A DNA stretch of 64,000 bases, taken from the NCBI GenBank assembly GCA_021904315.1, contig CM038911.1, forward strand, positions 2,544,501-2,608,500, written 5' to 3'. This DNA comes from Sphagnum magellanicum (taxonomy: Eukaryota; Streptophyta; Sphagnopsida; Sphagnales; Sphagnaceae). The notes beneath the pieces are model-generated. The model was not told where the DNA came from. It did no database searches and saw nothing but the letters and a program-made list of their open reading frames with translations. The position numbers and the translations under genes were made by a program. Below, in pieces: positions 27,189 to 40,192 of the stretch (position 1 is its first letter; every line of letters begins with the position of its first letter).

Positions 27189-30100
27189 TACACAAGTTCC
27201 TTTTGGTTACAAGGTGTAAGAAATAACATGAGCTTTGAGGTGAATGGACATCATTACATGAACTACTTTGACTACTAATTGCTAGTCAATAGTATCATCC
27301 AATGTAGCCAATATTTGTGCAAACTCTTCATGAGTTGAAGAGGAAGAAAAAGAAATAGTTTGCAACTCAACAAGAAACAACTCAAAAAGATCTTGAATGG
27401 TGATTTGGCATGTTGTAATCACTTTTTGGCATAATCCAAAACTTGTGTAAACAATGGGATAGGGGCATTGTGATTGACATCCTTCATGCTTGTGTGATCA
27501 TTCACAATATGACCATAAAAGATGAAGAAATCTTGTCCCTTGAACACTTTTTGATGAATAAAACATTCACATATGTTGGGGTTTCATTTCTGTTCAGTAG
27601 AAAGATAATGCAAATGAAATAGAGAACTTAAGTGGTTATTATGCATTGAGGAATGATTTGATGCGTTGCCTCTAGGCTCCCAATGCAACAACCAATGATC
27701 ATGCATTCAATAAACATGAGCATGGAGCCCTCGATAATTTTCCTAGTTTAAAACTTGTTGAATTTTTGGTGTTGTTTAAGGTTTCTTGGATTTGTGTGTC
27801 TATTTTGCTATTGTGCATTTATGTGTTTATGTCACAAAGGAATTTTAGTAACATTATTCAATTGCCTCTCGTTGTTATGAACATTGATATTCATGATCAA
27901 GCACATTGACATACCCAAAAATGTCCCTACAAACCTTTGAAGGTTGTGAAGCAGGGCATGGTATCCCAACATGAATCAAAGGCCAAAGAGAATAGTCCTA
28001 TTAGCCTTGTTTGTCCTTAGGTTGTGTGGATGGTATAGTAGAGGTTGTTGAGTAAGCAAATCAAAAATTGTCCTTGCATTAAAAGTCTATTTATAATGAA
28101 TCATGGAAATGTTTTAAAAATACATAAGGTTGTTGGATTTAGGATTTATGTAAAAAATGATTTGTGGTTGAAAAAAGTTACTTCACCATTTGGTAGAAGA
28201 AAACATGTAACAAGGAACAAAAAAATTGTCAAATGTTAAACATAATCAATCAAAATCACACTTTTTAAAAAAACTTATCATTTGAAACCATAGTAATCAT
28301 GGCAAGTTAATCCTTTTTTTTCTCATATGGATGTTCAAAAATTTAGAATGAAAATTCATTTGATCCAATTTTAAGTTTTGGTTTTAGTTTAAGTTGTTTG
28401 AAAATGTACATGTATTATGTCAAAAGGAGTCAATTTTGTAAAGGAACATCAAAAGGACTCATATAATAAAAGAAATTTCATTGGAAAAAATACATATGAT
28501 AAGAATATATTAGCCACACTCAAAAAAATTCATAATTTAAAAATGTAAAATTCTAAAACTTTATACATTCAAAAAATGTTTCAAAATTGCTTCAAAATGT
28601 TAAAGCTTCAAGAGTCCTTTACCACATATAAATGGGTTATAATATACATGATGTGTTTAGAAAGGTTATACTTTAGAGTATAATATAACCAAAGAATGCG
28701 AAATTTTAATTTTTGGTGATAATTTAAAATTTGGATCATTTTTCAAAATGAAACATTAAATATGTAAGGAGCTTTTTTTTAATTCATATTTATTCAATAA
28801 TGTGTAACAAAAAAAATGTGATGCATTCAAAAAATTTAAATATTTTAAAAAACAAGTTACAAAAAGTTTCATTCAAAAATTCATTTGCATGTAAAAGTTA
28901 CTTATGAGAAAATAGACTTGTGGTCCTTTTCCAAAATAATCCATTTGACTCCTAATTACACGTTTTGACGTTCTTGAACAAACACACATGCACACAACTT
29001 TCCTCATTTTGTGATGCCAAAGGCTCAATGAAAGATAAGATGGACCTCAACAACAAAAATGAAGTATTTACTTCAAAATGAGGTCTTCATTTAAAATCCC
29101 AAAATAAAGATAAAGTTGAAAGGTTAATCTAAGATACAACCATGGATTTATTTATTGTAGTAGGATAAATGTTTGCCTTATGTCAATTCTATTACTTTTT
29201 ACTTGTGATACTTTTTGTGACAAACAGGAAGATCATTTTTATGTTATTATTTTTGCTTTTGGAGAAAAAAGACACTACCAAAAGATTTTTTTCAGCAATA
29301 CTATTGATTTACCCGTATTTTGTGTATTTTTACATAGGGTTTTTTTCTTTAGAATCTATGTAGAAAAAAAATTGGAGTTCAAAAGAGTCACTTCACCATT
29401 TGGTAGAAGAAACCATTTGAGTTTTTTGTTTTTGATTTTTACAAAACTCTTTATGCAAAGACCCACGTTGAAGCATTTTATAATAAGACCATATTTTGAT
29501 ATTTCTAGAGAATTTGACAATTTATAGCCAATTCAACATTAAATTTTTGGCATTCATTAGATTTATTCAGTGAGCTTAACACCAATCCCATTTCCTGGTG
29601 TTTTGCTTAAAAAATGATGTGTTAATTAATCAAGTTGATGTGGTACAATTAAATTAGTTATTCAAAGAGAATAATTTTGGAATCATTATTTACACGTTAA
29701 TGTAAATATTTTATGATTAAAAAAGCCACATTATATTATTAATTGTAAATGTGTGTATAAAATGAATGCAAATAAGATGAATATAGAGCATCCAAAATCA
29801 TTTTTCTTTTAAGATTAAGGAATAAAAACATTGGTTACAATTTTTAAAAATGATTTGGGATATTTTGTATTCATTAAATTTATTTCAATCTAATAAAATG
29901 TTCCCATAAACTATTTCGAGAATCATTGTAAAATTATATTAAAAACATCTCAACATTCGATTTAATTTACCACTTCAAGACATGAAAGATTAGTTAATTG
30001 TTAAATGTTTTGTGGGTTCTAATTACATGTTTGGATTAGTGTTGTGAAGGTATCTAATTTCTAGTGTTAAAACTCAAACATTAGGGTTAGGTTGTTGTCA

Positions 30101-32870
30101 CTTGGACCCAAGTTCACATCTTTTTGTTAGAACTGACACAAAAATCGAACACTAAAACTATTCTTTTGCTAGATTTGGATTAGAAACTGGAATTGTGAAG
30201 AAACTACTTTAAAAATGTGGGTAAATTCTTTAAATAGGCAAGCTGAATTTTTTTAAAAGTTGAGAAGTAGGCTCAACTTCAAAGTTAAATATCAAATTTT
30301 ATTAGTTGTTGAACTTCATGTGTATATAAACCTTGATTTTAATTTGATTAATTTATTTTTTTGTTATACAATATGTAGCACCAGGGAATGTATAATGTCT
30401 ATGTGGAACCAAACCATTGTTTTGAACTAAACCCAAAGGTTCTTGAATTTGAAAAAATGTGTTAGAATCAGAATTGTAAGGTTATTAAATGGGAAGAAGA
30501 CTCGCACTTGAAAAACCTCCAATTCAAAAAAAATCAAAAAATCAAAACTAGGATCATAATTTCTTTTTCAAAAAAACTGCACAACATTGGTTTGGACCCA
30601 TCATAATAATTGTGTTAAGTGGTGTGGATGTTCATTAATCTTAATTCCTCACTTAGTGATAGTGGGTGGATATGTTTCAAGCAAGTTGTAACGAAAATTT
30701 TATATTTTTATTAAAGTTGTAACGATTTAAAAAATAATTAGGTGTCAAATTCATGAATTATAAAGGTTCTATTGTCTTATACTTAACAAGAATAGAATAT
30801 GAAAAAAAAGGAATGAAGTTTTACCATTCTTTTTCAAAAAAACATTCATTATTTAAAACATATGTATCAAAGATTGCACTTTCTTTTCAACTTTTAGAAA
30901 TTGTCAGATTTCTATATATGGTTCAAGTAGGGAGCAACAAATATACGAGGATGTTTAAAAAATTTCCTTTCGTATTTTGGTAATAGCGAAATTTGACTAA
31001 ACCCACATATGGATTATCACCACCTAAACTACATCACAAAATTGAATTTTTTTTTTTTCCTGTAACCTTCATCTGTCAACCTGATATTCCTTTGGCAAGG
31101 GCAGGTATGCCATCCATTTAGACATATATTTAGTTGACTCTACTTTCAACAAAAGGTTGAATTTGGAGCCATGCTTCCTTTTATTCAGACCCATTGCTTA
31201 ACTGATTTCAGTGAGTACAACAACTCCAGTTCTTCTTGACCCCCTTGGGTCAATTGAGATTGAAGATCGTGACTTTGGGCCCAAGCCATAAATTGGATGG
31301 GGAGGAGGAAATTTCATTGGGTTTTAATTAAGTATGGCAAGTTTACATCATCACTATTTCATTGCACATCCCACAGAGCAAAAAGATGGAAATGAAAGTG
31401 GCATAGAAACTTTGTCATTCTTCTTCCCACAAGAGTGAACAAAAAGATGGAAATGAAAGTGGCATAGAAACTTCGTCATTCTTCTTCCCACAAGAGCGAA
31501 CAAGTGTTTGCAAGCCTCGTATGGGCAGTTACTTGAAAGCTATGTTGACGCCGCCATAGTTATAAGGAAATTTGTGTGAAGTAAAAGGCCATGTCAATTT
31601 TGCAAAAACCTATGTACATAACAACTTGGAGGCTTTTCCTCAATTGACATTATCACTTTTGAAGAGTCCAAAAGTTGTTCTTTTTAGTCTTTGAAAATAA
31701 TTTTAAAAATTGAATTTGTGGGACCTTAAGAATGTGAAAGATAGTCTTTCTTGTGATCTTCCAATTTTGTAAAATCCCTCAAATTTGAAGTGAAATTTTG
31801 CTTAGGGGTGATGCTTTCAAATACAAAGAGACCAAATTTGAATAGTTCTTTCCCTACGTGTATGTATGTGTGAAGGTCCCACCCTCTTAGGGCAACTACA
31901 CATGAGACTTCTGAACTTCCAATACATCGCATAATTCCCGATAATAACTTGGGCAATAATCAAAGAGCTCGGTTGGTTGTCCAGCTTAGATTAATTGAAA
32001 GCACCGGTCAAGATTTCCTCATCACTGTAATAATACCTTGTGCAAGAAGGGTATTACCCTAGTAACCAGCCCAAGTTCAAATAAATTATTTATCAAAATT
32101 TCAAATTTTTTGATGAATAGTCAATAATTGTGTTCAAAGTTCTGGAAAAAACTTTGGTTGAAACTTTTGAGTCATCGCATATGCTTGTCATTGTATATAT
32201 GTTTATGGGATTTTTTTGAAACTTGAGCTTTTTGGAGATGGTGCTTGACATAATGTTCATTATTCTTAGCTTGCACATGGGTGGAACCATTTTGGGTGGC
32301 AGTTTGAAGTTGACATGACCGAGGATTGAACTTTGAAGCCAAGCCACGGTTATGAAGACTATCCAAAAGCCCTCTAGAAGAACATTAGGTATACTAAAAT
32401 GACATCGAATATAAAAATTAATTTAAAAATGAATATCAAATTGAGCTTTTGAAAATTAATTAAATAATTGGCAATGAATTGTTGAACTGGCCGAGTTAAC
32501 TCTGCTCGCCAAGACCACCCCCCACTCAAAGAAACAAGCAAAAATATTTCCAAGGTTATCAAGGACACATCAAAAGGGTGTTTACTAGATTCATATTTCA
32601 TCAAAAAAACACCCCTATTAGGGAATTTGGTGGTTTACTAAACCCCTACCTACAAGGGGGGTGTTTTTTTTGCCCCAATTGTTTTGATATAAAAATTTGG
32701 AGAATCTTTCCAACAAGATAGAGAAATTATCATATTTACACTACCCAAAAAAAATAAAATCCAAAAAATTCCGAATTCTTTGGTTGAAAAAAATGAAAAA
32801 AAGTTTCCACAAAAATAAAAATAAAAATTGTCCACTACAAACACTTGTTCTCCCTTCACACAAACACAAC
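27189..32870. other. left part of segment X: AT-rich DNA, no gene seen
   Basis: Follows block A directly and has no counterpart after block A'. Strongly A/T-rich from about 28200 to 31000. A similar ~65-bp stretch occurs twice (around 28140-28205 and 29350-29415, both with CTTCACCATTTGGTAGAAGA). A 61-bp tandem pair lies at 31380-31505. No convincing protein-coding gene appears on either strand. Confidence 0.5.
31380..31501. repeat. 61-bp tandem duplication
   Basis: AAAAAGATGGAAATGAAAGT begins at 31380 and again at 31441. The two units differ at two or three positions (TTTGTC versus TTCGTC, GAGTGAAC versus GAGCGAAC). Confidence 0.85.
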
Positions 32871-32876
32871 ACCACA

Positions 32877-32888
32877 CATATATAAATA
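32877..32888 (+). promoter_or_regulatory. TATA box of the interrupted aldo-keto reductase gene
   Basis: CATATATAAATAC lies about 245 bp upstream of the reductase start codon. The sequence between contains GAGAGA runs typical of a plant 5' UTR. This places a promoter directly upstream of the retrotransposon insertion. Confidence 0.6.
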
Positions 32889-33129
32889 CCCACCCATTGT
32901 AGAGTGAACTGTGAGTGTGTGTCTGCACTTGTACAAAACAGAATTGTAGTGAATCTAGAGTGGGCTGATTGTGTCTGGATTTTCTGTATCAAGTAAGCGT
33001 GTTGTTGTGAAACCAAAGAAGGAATCTTGGGTGCTTGGGTGTTGTGGAATTACTCAGATTTTGATAGAGAGAGAGATCAATGCGAGAGAGAGAGAGATTA
33101 AGCTAGGACAGTTAAGGAGCTATATAGTT

Positions 33130-33152
33130 ATGGCAGCGGCAGCTGATGTTCT
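33130..33152 (+). pseudogene. aldo-keto reductase, first codons before gypsy insertion
   Basis: ATG at 33130 opens MAAAADV and the first two bases of codon 8 (CT). The gypsy LTR begins at 33153. The remainder resumes after the element at 41200 with C ACA GTT CCT AGA GTG AAG CTT, giving L-T-V-P-R-V-K-L-G across the junction. That is the usual N-terminus of plant aldo-keto reductases of the perakine reductase / auxin-induced PCNT115-like group. The frame matching on both sides is the evidence that these are one exon. Confidence 0.85.
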
Positions 33153-34245
33153 TGTAACTTCATGTGTAACTCGATTACACAATTATTTAGGGGTAAGTTG
33201 AGTGTAAGTAACTTCATGTGTAATTTGATTACACAATTACTTAGGTAATTGTTTTATGGGGTAAGTTGGATGTAGGATTCCATAATGCATTGACTTATGT
33301 CATGTGCACCATGTGATGTTGTTTCTTGTGATTAATTATGGAATCACATGGGGAACCATGTGATGTTTCTTGTGATTAATTGTGGAATCACATGGGGAAC
33401 CATGTGATGTTGTTTCTTGTGATTAATTGTGGAATCACATGGGGAACCATGTGATGTTGTTTCTTGTGATTAATTGTGGAATCACATGGGGAACCATGTG
33501 ATGTTGTTTCTTGTGATTAATTGTGGAATCACATGCGAAACCATGTGATGTTGTTTCTTGTGATTAATTGTGGAATCACATGGGGAACCATGTGATGTTG
33601 TTTCTTGTGATTAATTGTGGAATCACATGGGGAACCATGTGATGTTGTTTGCTTGTGATTAATTGTGGAATCACATGGGGAACCATGTGATGTTGTTTGC
33701 TTGTGATTAATTGTGGAATCACATGGGGAACCATGTGATGTTGTTTTCTTGTGATTAATTGTGGAATCACATGGGGAACCATGTGATGTTCTTTTCTTGT
33801 GATTAATTGTGGAATCACATGCGAAACCATGTGATGTTGTTCCTTGTGATTAATTGTGGAATCACATGGGGAACCATGTGATTTTGTTTTCTTTTGATTA
33901 TTTGGGGAACCATGTGGTGGATAGGTTTTAGGAAGTTTCTTGAGTTGTTTCCTTTTGGTTAGTATATAAGGAGGTGTTTGTGACTTTGAAAGGCACCTTC
34001 ATTTTTGTACAAAGTTATGATATGAAAACCAAGTTTATAAGAATTAAAGTTTTGATTTTGGAAAAAGGCTTTTGGTTTTTGAATAGTTTTGGGTATTGTT
34101 TGTGTGTAGTTCATGAAAGGAGAATGGTGAGGCTTGCATAATCAAAAGTAAGGTGGGATGATAGTTTTACAACCCAAAAACATAGACTTCATAACTATGT
34201 AGTAATTATACATAGTTTCGGTCCTAAACCCGCTAGTGTAGTACA
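33153..34245 (+). repeat. gypsy left LTR, 1093 bp
   Basis: Matches 40193-41195 apart from scattered substitutions and two fewer internal repeat units there. A TATATAAGG-like box lies near 33964, followed by the likely transcription start and R region. Ends GCTAGTGTAGTACA. Confidence 0.92.
33309..33912. repeat. array of 13 ~46-bp hairpin units in left LTR
   Basis: Each unit contains TCACATGG-GGAA-CCATGTGA, an 8-bp perfect inverted repeat with a four-base loop, then TGTTGTTTCTTGTGATTAAT. A few units have GCGAAA in the loop region. A fourteenth degenerate unit ends the array. The right LTR has 11 units, accounting for the 90-bp length difference. Confidence 0.9.
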
Positions 34246-34248
34246 TCT

Positions 34249-34268
34249 TTTTGGTTCCGTTGCCGGGA
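34249..34268 (+). promoter_or_regulatory. gypsy primer binding site
   Basis: TTGGTTCCGTTGCCGGGACC lies four bases after the left LTR. It is complementary to a tRNA 3' end and close to the TGGCGCCGTTGCCGGGG typical of plant gypsy elements primed by tRNA-Asp. Confidence 0.6.
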
Positions 34269-34849
34269 CCCGAGTCTATGTTAATTGTGTTGTGCAATTT
34301 AATTGTGTTGTTGAATTGTGTTGAGAAACTTAATTGTGTTGTTGAAAATTTAGTGGGAAGAAGGAAAGAAAGGAAAAAAACAACCTGTTTGTTTTGTTTT
34401 ACAATAAGGAATGCAAGGCAATTTGTTTATCCCCGAATCATGGATGGAAGTGGCCACATGGGTGGAGGAGATTCAACTTTTGGCAATGGAGATTACGAAA
34501 GGGAGGCCATGTCGAATTGGGTGCACAATTCAACGCGTGAAGCAACATCATGAAAACCATAAACACGAGTCTTTCTGTTTGACCCCAGGCTTGCTTTTGG
34601 ATAGTACTTGTAATCCTAGGCATGAACTAGAGTTGGATTTGTGGGAATCTGAGAAGATTCGTAAAGAAAAGTTGCAGGCAAGAAAGGAAAGGAAGATGGC
34701 ACGTGTTAAGCCATATGGAAAAAAAGTGTAAATAAAAGTTTATAAAGGACAATGAATGTTCTTGAATAAACCTATGTTTGTATGACCTTGTTGAAGCCTT
34801 TAGACTTTATATATATTTATATATAATGTTGTAGGTTGTTGAAAGAAAT

Positions 34850-34854
<5 letters not shown>

Positions 34855-34892
<38 letters not shown>
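34855..34892. repeat. (AT)n microsatellite in the gypsy 5' region
   Basis: Pure AT dinucleotide run, preceded at 34809-34826 by a shorter interrupted AT run. Lies in the untranslated or poorly coding leader of the element. Confidence 0.95.
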
Positions 34893-34894
<2 letters not shown>

Positions 34895-35533
34895 TTTATT
34901 TCTAGGATTAGTGTTTTAGTGAAAACATTAATGTCAACGTTAGGAGAGGCTTCTGACTCCCCTGGTACACAGTTTCCCGAAGATAGGCAACAAACCCCAT
35001 CATTGACATTAGGAGTTGCTAGGCCTAGGCCACCTGTTAAAAGACCTTTGGAAGAGTCTGGGACTATAGGTGAACCAAATGTGGTAGTATCACAACTACA
35101 TAGACGACGGGAGGAATCTGGACCTCAACCTGACTCGGAACCTCCAAGGCAACGCCAAAGGACAATCACACAAGAATAGCATTTACTCATCTGGCTTAGG
35201 AAGAGGGATGCGACTCTAAATTATGCCAAAACCAATAACTTGCATGTCATGTGGAGTGGAGGTGTCATTGATACTCGTGATGGCCATGATATTGTAAATG
35301 TTGTCTTTCAATCCAGGCATTTAAATAGGATAATGGCAGGATTGGAAATGTCTGGTCCGTTTAGAGATTTACACCAAGAAGATAGGGAGGAGTTTGTCAT
35401 GAGTGTAATTCGGGCCCTTGGGAGTTTCCTTATTCACGAGGAAAGGTTGTAAAAGCTAAGTGATAGTTGGTTAAAAAAATTGATTAGTTTGGTGTGTTTT
35501 TTTTTTTTTTTTGGAGACAATATAAAAACCAAT

Positions 35534-37285
35534 ATGGTTATTCCAGTTTTTAGGGGGAGTAAGGGTGAAGACCCTAAAGTGTTTTTAAGGGAATATAAAC
35601 AGGCTTGTATTGGTATGGGGCTTAAGGCAACTACGGAATGACTTAATTTTCTTCCTGAATTCTTAGAGGGTACGACATCATTTTGGTTTGAACGGCAGAC
35701 AGAAGAGTTGAAGGGATCATGGGTTGACATAACTAAGGCTCTAATGAAGGAGTTTTCTGTGAAGAATGTCTACCAAAACCTAATACTTGAATTGAGTCAA
35801 CTAAAGCAAGGGGCTTTAAAGTCAGTAAGAGAGTATAAGGAGAGGACAATGACATTGCAAAATAAACTCCAAGGGTGTCTTAGGGCCCAAGGTCATGAAG
35901 GAACTGATCCAATTTTTGCAGGAGTCAATGCATTAGTACTAGAACATTTCACCATTGGTTTGTTGTCAGAATTACGACAACAAGTGAGATACGAACAAGC
36001 AGCGACGTTCGATGAAGCAGCCGAGGTGGCCAAAAAGAAGGAGGTGAGCATGGAGGAAGTTCCACGACCAACTGCACAATCCATGGTGAAAGCAGTTCAA
36101 TTCTCGACTAAACCAGAGCTACGAAAGCATCCAGAAGTGAACTCCCGCATGGAGTCGGCTATGGAGCAAATGATTAATCAAATGAACCAGCTAAGCCTTC
36201 ATCTACTTCAGCCAAGGACTAGTAAGAGCAGAAACGTGAAGAGGGACCTGTCAACAATTCAATGTTATAAGTGTCGGGAGATGGGACATTATTCAAGAGA
36301 ATGTCCAAACTCGCCAGCCTTGGCTACTAGAGAGAATGCGAGTTCTTCCACTCGAAGGTTTTCTGCAGAGGAGAAGGGCAAAGCTCAAGTGCATTTAATT
36401 GAGCCGATAAGTGAGGGGCGAGAAAAGGCTTTGATGGGTTTGGAGAAGAGCCTCCAAATCCCTGAAGATGTGGTGGATGTCATGGCCCAAACTAAACGAC
36501 CGGTGGAAGATACTACTCATCTTGACACAAGCGTTAAAAGGTTCAAGGAGATGGCGAGAGCCCCAAAAGAAAAGAAAAAGAGTCGTAGGTGGAGGTTTGG
36601 TTTCCAAGACTTCCCAATTTTTAGAGACTCTGGCCCTTATTCAATGGTGAAGGATGTGGGATCACAGAAAGCAGACATCACCATTGGACAATTGGTGGCA
36701 ATGGTGCTGTTAGCTCGAAGGGAGTTGAGAAAAGGGTTATCAACACCCAAAGTCCCAAAGGTGCCCACACCATTGAATGCCATAGCAGCTGAACGCGAAT
36801 GTGATCCGATCATTGATGTGCAATGTAATGGATCAATGTTGCATGGAGTGTTGGTGGATGGAGGGGTAGGAGTCAATGTGATGACAATTCCAACTATGAG
36901 GTACTTAGGCTTGAAAATTGATAGGCCAGCCTCAGTAACCTTAAAGATGGCTAACAAACGAGTTGTTAGGCCAGAAGGAGTCATTAGCAATGTTGTGATC
37001 ACTGTAATGAAGGTTTCTACCATTGTGGATTTCCATGTGGTATTGGAGGAAGATGGGGCTTATCCAATGATATTAGGTAGGCCTTGGTTGACAAAGTTGC
37101 ATGCAAGGAACTATTGGGGCGAAGGATACATGACCATCGGAGTTCATCCTAACCGACAGAAGGTTCCATTTGCCAGTTTTGTGAAAAACTCTGGAGGGAC
37201 GAATGAATATGAGGATGAATCAGAAACAGACCAAAGCTCTAGCTCTGAAGGGATTTACACGGATGATTCTAGTAAGAGGAAGTAG
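35534..37285 (+). pseudogene. gag: gypsy gag-protease region
   Basis: Starts MVIPVFRGSKGEDPKVFLRE. One in-frame TGA occurs at 35639-35641, where Trp would fit the gag fold (ATTE-stop-LNFLPEFLEG). The frame is then open to a TAG ending near 37285. The retrotransposon gag domain (FWFERQTEELKGSWVDITKA onward) is followed by a zinc knuckle CYKCREMGHYSREC (CX2CX4HX4C). The aspartic protease core reads LVDGGVGVNVM, with D-G-G in place of the common D-S/T-G, and ends with MILGRPWL. Downstream is an acidic Ser-rich linker. An additional upstream frame (34919-35179) is Pro/Arg-rich and of unclear role. Confidence 0.88.
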
Positions 37286-37439
37286 GGTTATATGCTTTGG
37301 AGACAATCCCCAAGGTTGGAGCTTTGTCGGATCCAAGGGTTCAAGGGGATGATAACCAATCAACTCCATGCATGTTTACAGGAGGAGAAGTCGAGGAGCA
37401 ACTAAGCAAGATTCAACTGGGACCAGACCTTCAACCGGA

Positions 37440-38919
37440 GGAGAGAAAGTAATATGAGGATTTACTACGTAAGTATATCCATCTTTTTGCTTTCAGCTAC
37501 AAGGACCTAAGGGAGGTCACCATGGAGCAACACAAAATTGAACTGTTGCCAAATGCTAAACCGATCAGGGCCAAGCAAAGGAGGTGGAACCCAAGATACA
37601 CGGCCATGGTGAAGGAGGAGCTTGACAAGTTGTTGGAGGCTGGGTTCATTAGGCTTGTGGAGACAACTGAGTGGCTTTCTCCTGTGGTATTAGCATTAAA
37701 GAAAAATGGCAAGTTAAGGGTATGTGTCAACTACAAAGCTTTAAACAAAGTAACTAAGAAAGATCGATACCCTTTGCCATTTTGTGAAGAAATTTTGGAA
37801 GAAGTAGCGGGGCACGAGATGTACACATTTGGAGATGGGTACAGGGGCTACCACCAAGTGAAAATTGCTCCAGAAGATCAATTGAAGACCACATTCACCA
37901 CGCCTTGGGGAACATTTTGTTACACAGTAATGCCCTTTGGCTTGTGCAATGCTCCAGGGACATTTCAACGTTTAATGAACAAGGTCTTTGATCCATTCTT
38001 GGGCCTTTTCCTACGGGTTTTCATTGACGACTTTGGAGTTTATAGTGATAGAGCTTCTCACCTTGCCAAACTTGAATTAGTTTTTCAACGCTTAGATAGT
38101 TCGGGAGTGACTTTAAGCCCTGAGAAAACCACAATTGGTTTTTCGGAGGGGAGGATGGTAGGACACATTGTGTCAAAAGATGGGGTAGTCACAAATCCCG
38201 AGAAGCTTGATAGGATTTCAAAGCTCCCCTTTCCCACCACAAAGAAAGCCCTTCGAGGTTTTTTGGGGATGGTGGGATATTATCGCAGGTTCATACACAT
38301 GTTTGCAGCAAAAGCACGTCCTTTAACACAATTCTTGCGTGAAGATGCACCTGCACCAACGGAGGACGAGGTGTCAAGACGAGCATTCGAACAACTGAGG
38401 TCAGCTCTTCAAGTTACGCCAATCCTTCGGACTCCAAATTAGAGCAAACCATTCTTAGTATATTGTGATGCATCTGGAGAAGCGGTGGGCAGCACCCTAT
38501 CACAATTGGACGAAAATGGGCATGACCATCCCATTCATTTTGCTAGCAGACAATTAACTTCGGCAGAGAAGAATTATACTGTGACCGAACAGGAAGGTCT
38601 TGTAGTTATTTTCTCTCTTAAGAAGTTTCGCCATTACTTGTTGGGGTACAAGGCCAAAATTGTGACAGATCACAAGGCTTTAACCTACTTGGTCAACAAG
38701 CCTAATCCAAGTGGTCGATTTGCGCGATGGCTACTCTTGATGGAAGAATTTGACATTGACATTGTTCATCGTCCAGGGAGGCGGCATGGCAATGTTAATG
38801 GCCTGACAAGAGCATACGAAGGAGTGGGTGATGTTTCAGAGGATGACGACTTTCTAGATGCTGCAATCATGTCCATTAATGCAAAAGAAGCACCTGAAGA
38901 ATATCGGGAGATCATTTAA
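37440..38919 (+). pseudogene. pol: gypsy reverse transcriptase and RNase H
   Basis: After a TAA at the start (PEERK-stop-YEDLL) the frame encodes QRRWNPRYTAMVKEELDKLL, CVNYKALNKVTKKDRYPLP, TFGDGYRGYHQVKIAPED, CYTVMPFGLCNAPGTFQRLM and the polymerase box LRVFIDDFGVYSD. A TAG at about 38440 separates RT from RNase H. The RNase H has LVYCDASGEAVGSTLSQ, FASRQLTSAEKNYTVTEQE and IVTDHKALTYL, and ends VHRPGRRHGNVNGLTR (normally N-V-A-D-x-L-S-R; here Asp is replaced by Gly). Confidence 0.9.
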
Positions 38920-38931
38920 TACTTAGATGGC

Positions 38932-40136
38932 ATGAGGTTTCCAGATGGAGCCACAAAGGCAGTACCAACAAGAATTGCGCACAAGAGTCGAAATTATTCG
39001 ATGATAGGCAATCAGCTCTACTTCCAAGAAACGGATGGTGTTTTACGACGGACCATTGGAAAACGTGACACCTCACGTCTTTTGTATGAGTTTCATGATG
39101 GGTTTTGTGGAGGGCACTTTGCAGGACGAATCACTGTAGAAAAGATTTTGCAAGCAGGTTATTATTGGCCCACCCTCTTCAAGGATGCCCATGATTATTG
39201 CAAGAGTTGTGATGTGTGTCAAGCTTATGCACAAAGGTCTACTTAAGTGGCCCTTTACATCCCATACCCCCTTTAGGACCTTTTGAAAAATGGGGAATTG
39301 ATTTAATGGGCCCATTACTAATGATTAGAAGAGGGCATCGATTCATTGTAATTGCCACAGACTACCTCACAAAGTTTGCAAAAGTACGTGCCTTGAAGTC
39401 CTCAGTGAAACAAGAAGTAGCACACTTTTTGTATGAACGAGTTTTTACTCGATTTGGGGCACCACTTGAAATTGTCTCTGATAATGGTCCCCAGTTTTTG
39501 AGTGACGTTGTGGAAAACCTGTTAGCACGCCTTCCAGTGAAACATAGGTTTACCACTATGTATAAGCTTAGCACTAATGGCCTAGTTGAGAGGACCAATA
39601 GGACATTGTGTTCCATGTTGGCAAAAGAAGCCGAGGTTCATGTGAACATTTGTGATTGGGATCTCAAGATCCACCATGTTGTGTGGGTTTACAACACCAC
39701 ATACAAAACTACCACATGGTATTCACCTTTTCGTTTAGCTTATGGGATGGAAGCGCTTTTACCCATTGAGCTGGAAGTTATGACTTTGCGCACTGCCACA
39801 ACGATGAGGCTTCCTTTGGATGAATCCCAACGCCATCGATTATTGCAACTTGACGAGTTGGACGAATTGCAATTGAAAGCCTACCGATCCATTGAAGTTG
39901 CATAAGCTCAACAAAAGAAGGCTTTTGACAAGAAGGTGAAAAAAAGGGAGTTCAAGGAAGGTGACCTTGTCATGATGTCTGACGCTCGACATCATCGCAG
40001 GGCTTACAAGAAATTGTTACCCAAGTGGTTTGGACCTTTTGTTATCAAGAAGGTGTTTGCTGATAATGGGTCTTATGAGCTTGGAAAAATGTTGATGGCT
40101 CACCATATCCAGATTGCGTTAATCATGACAAATTGA
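38932..40136 (+). pseudogene. pol: gypsy integrase
   Basis: A zinc-binding N-terminal HHCC motif (FHDGFCGGHF ... CKSCDVCQA) is followed by a frameshift near 39240. The catalytic core shows GIDLMGPLL, VSDNGPQFLSD and NGLVERTNRTL, which supply the DDE residues. A TAA near 39903 interrupts the C-terminal part, which continues AQQKKAFDKKVKKREFKEGD and LLPKWFGPFVIKKVF. No chromodomain is visible. The core residues remain, but the breaks would prevent one full-length product. Confidence 0.88.
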
Positions 40137-40192
40137 AGAAGGTTTTGGATATGTGATTCCGAGGACCGAATCCATAATGAGTTTGGGAGTGA

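Noticed and set aside
33576..33830. Repetitive frame MVPHVIPQLIT on the minus strand
   Set aside because: A by-product of the LTR tandem array; the unit length is not a constant multiple of three.
33309..33912. CRISPR-like array
   Set aside because: The units are head-to-tail tandem repeats within a eukaryotic LTR; there are no unique spacers and no cas genes.
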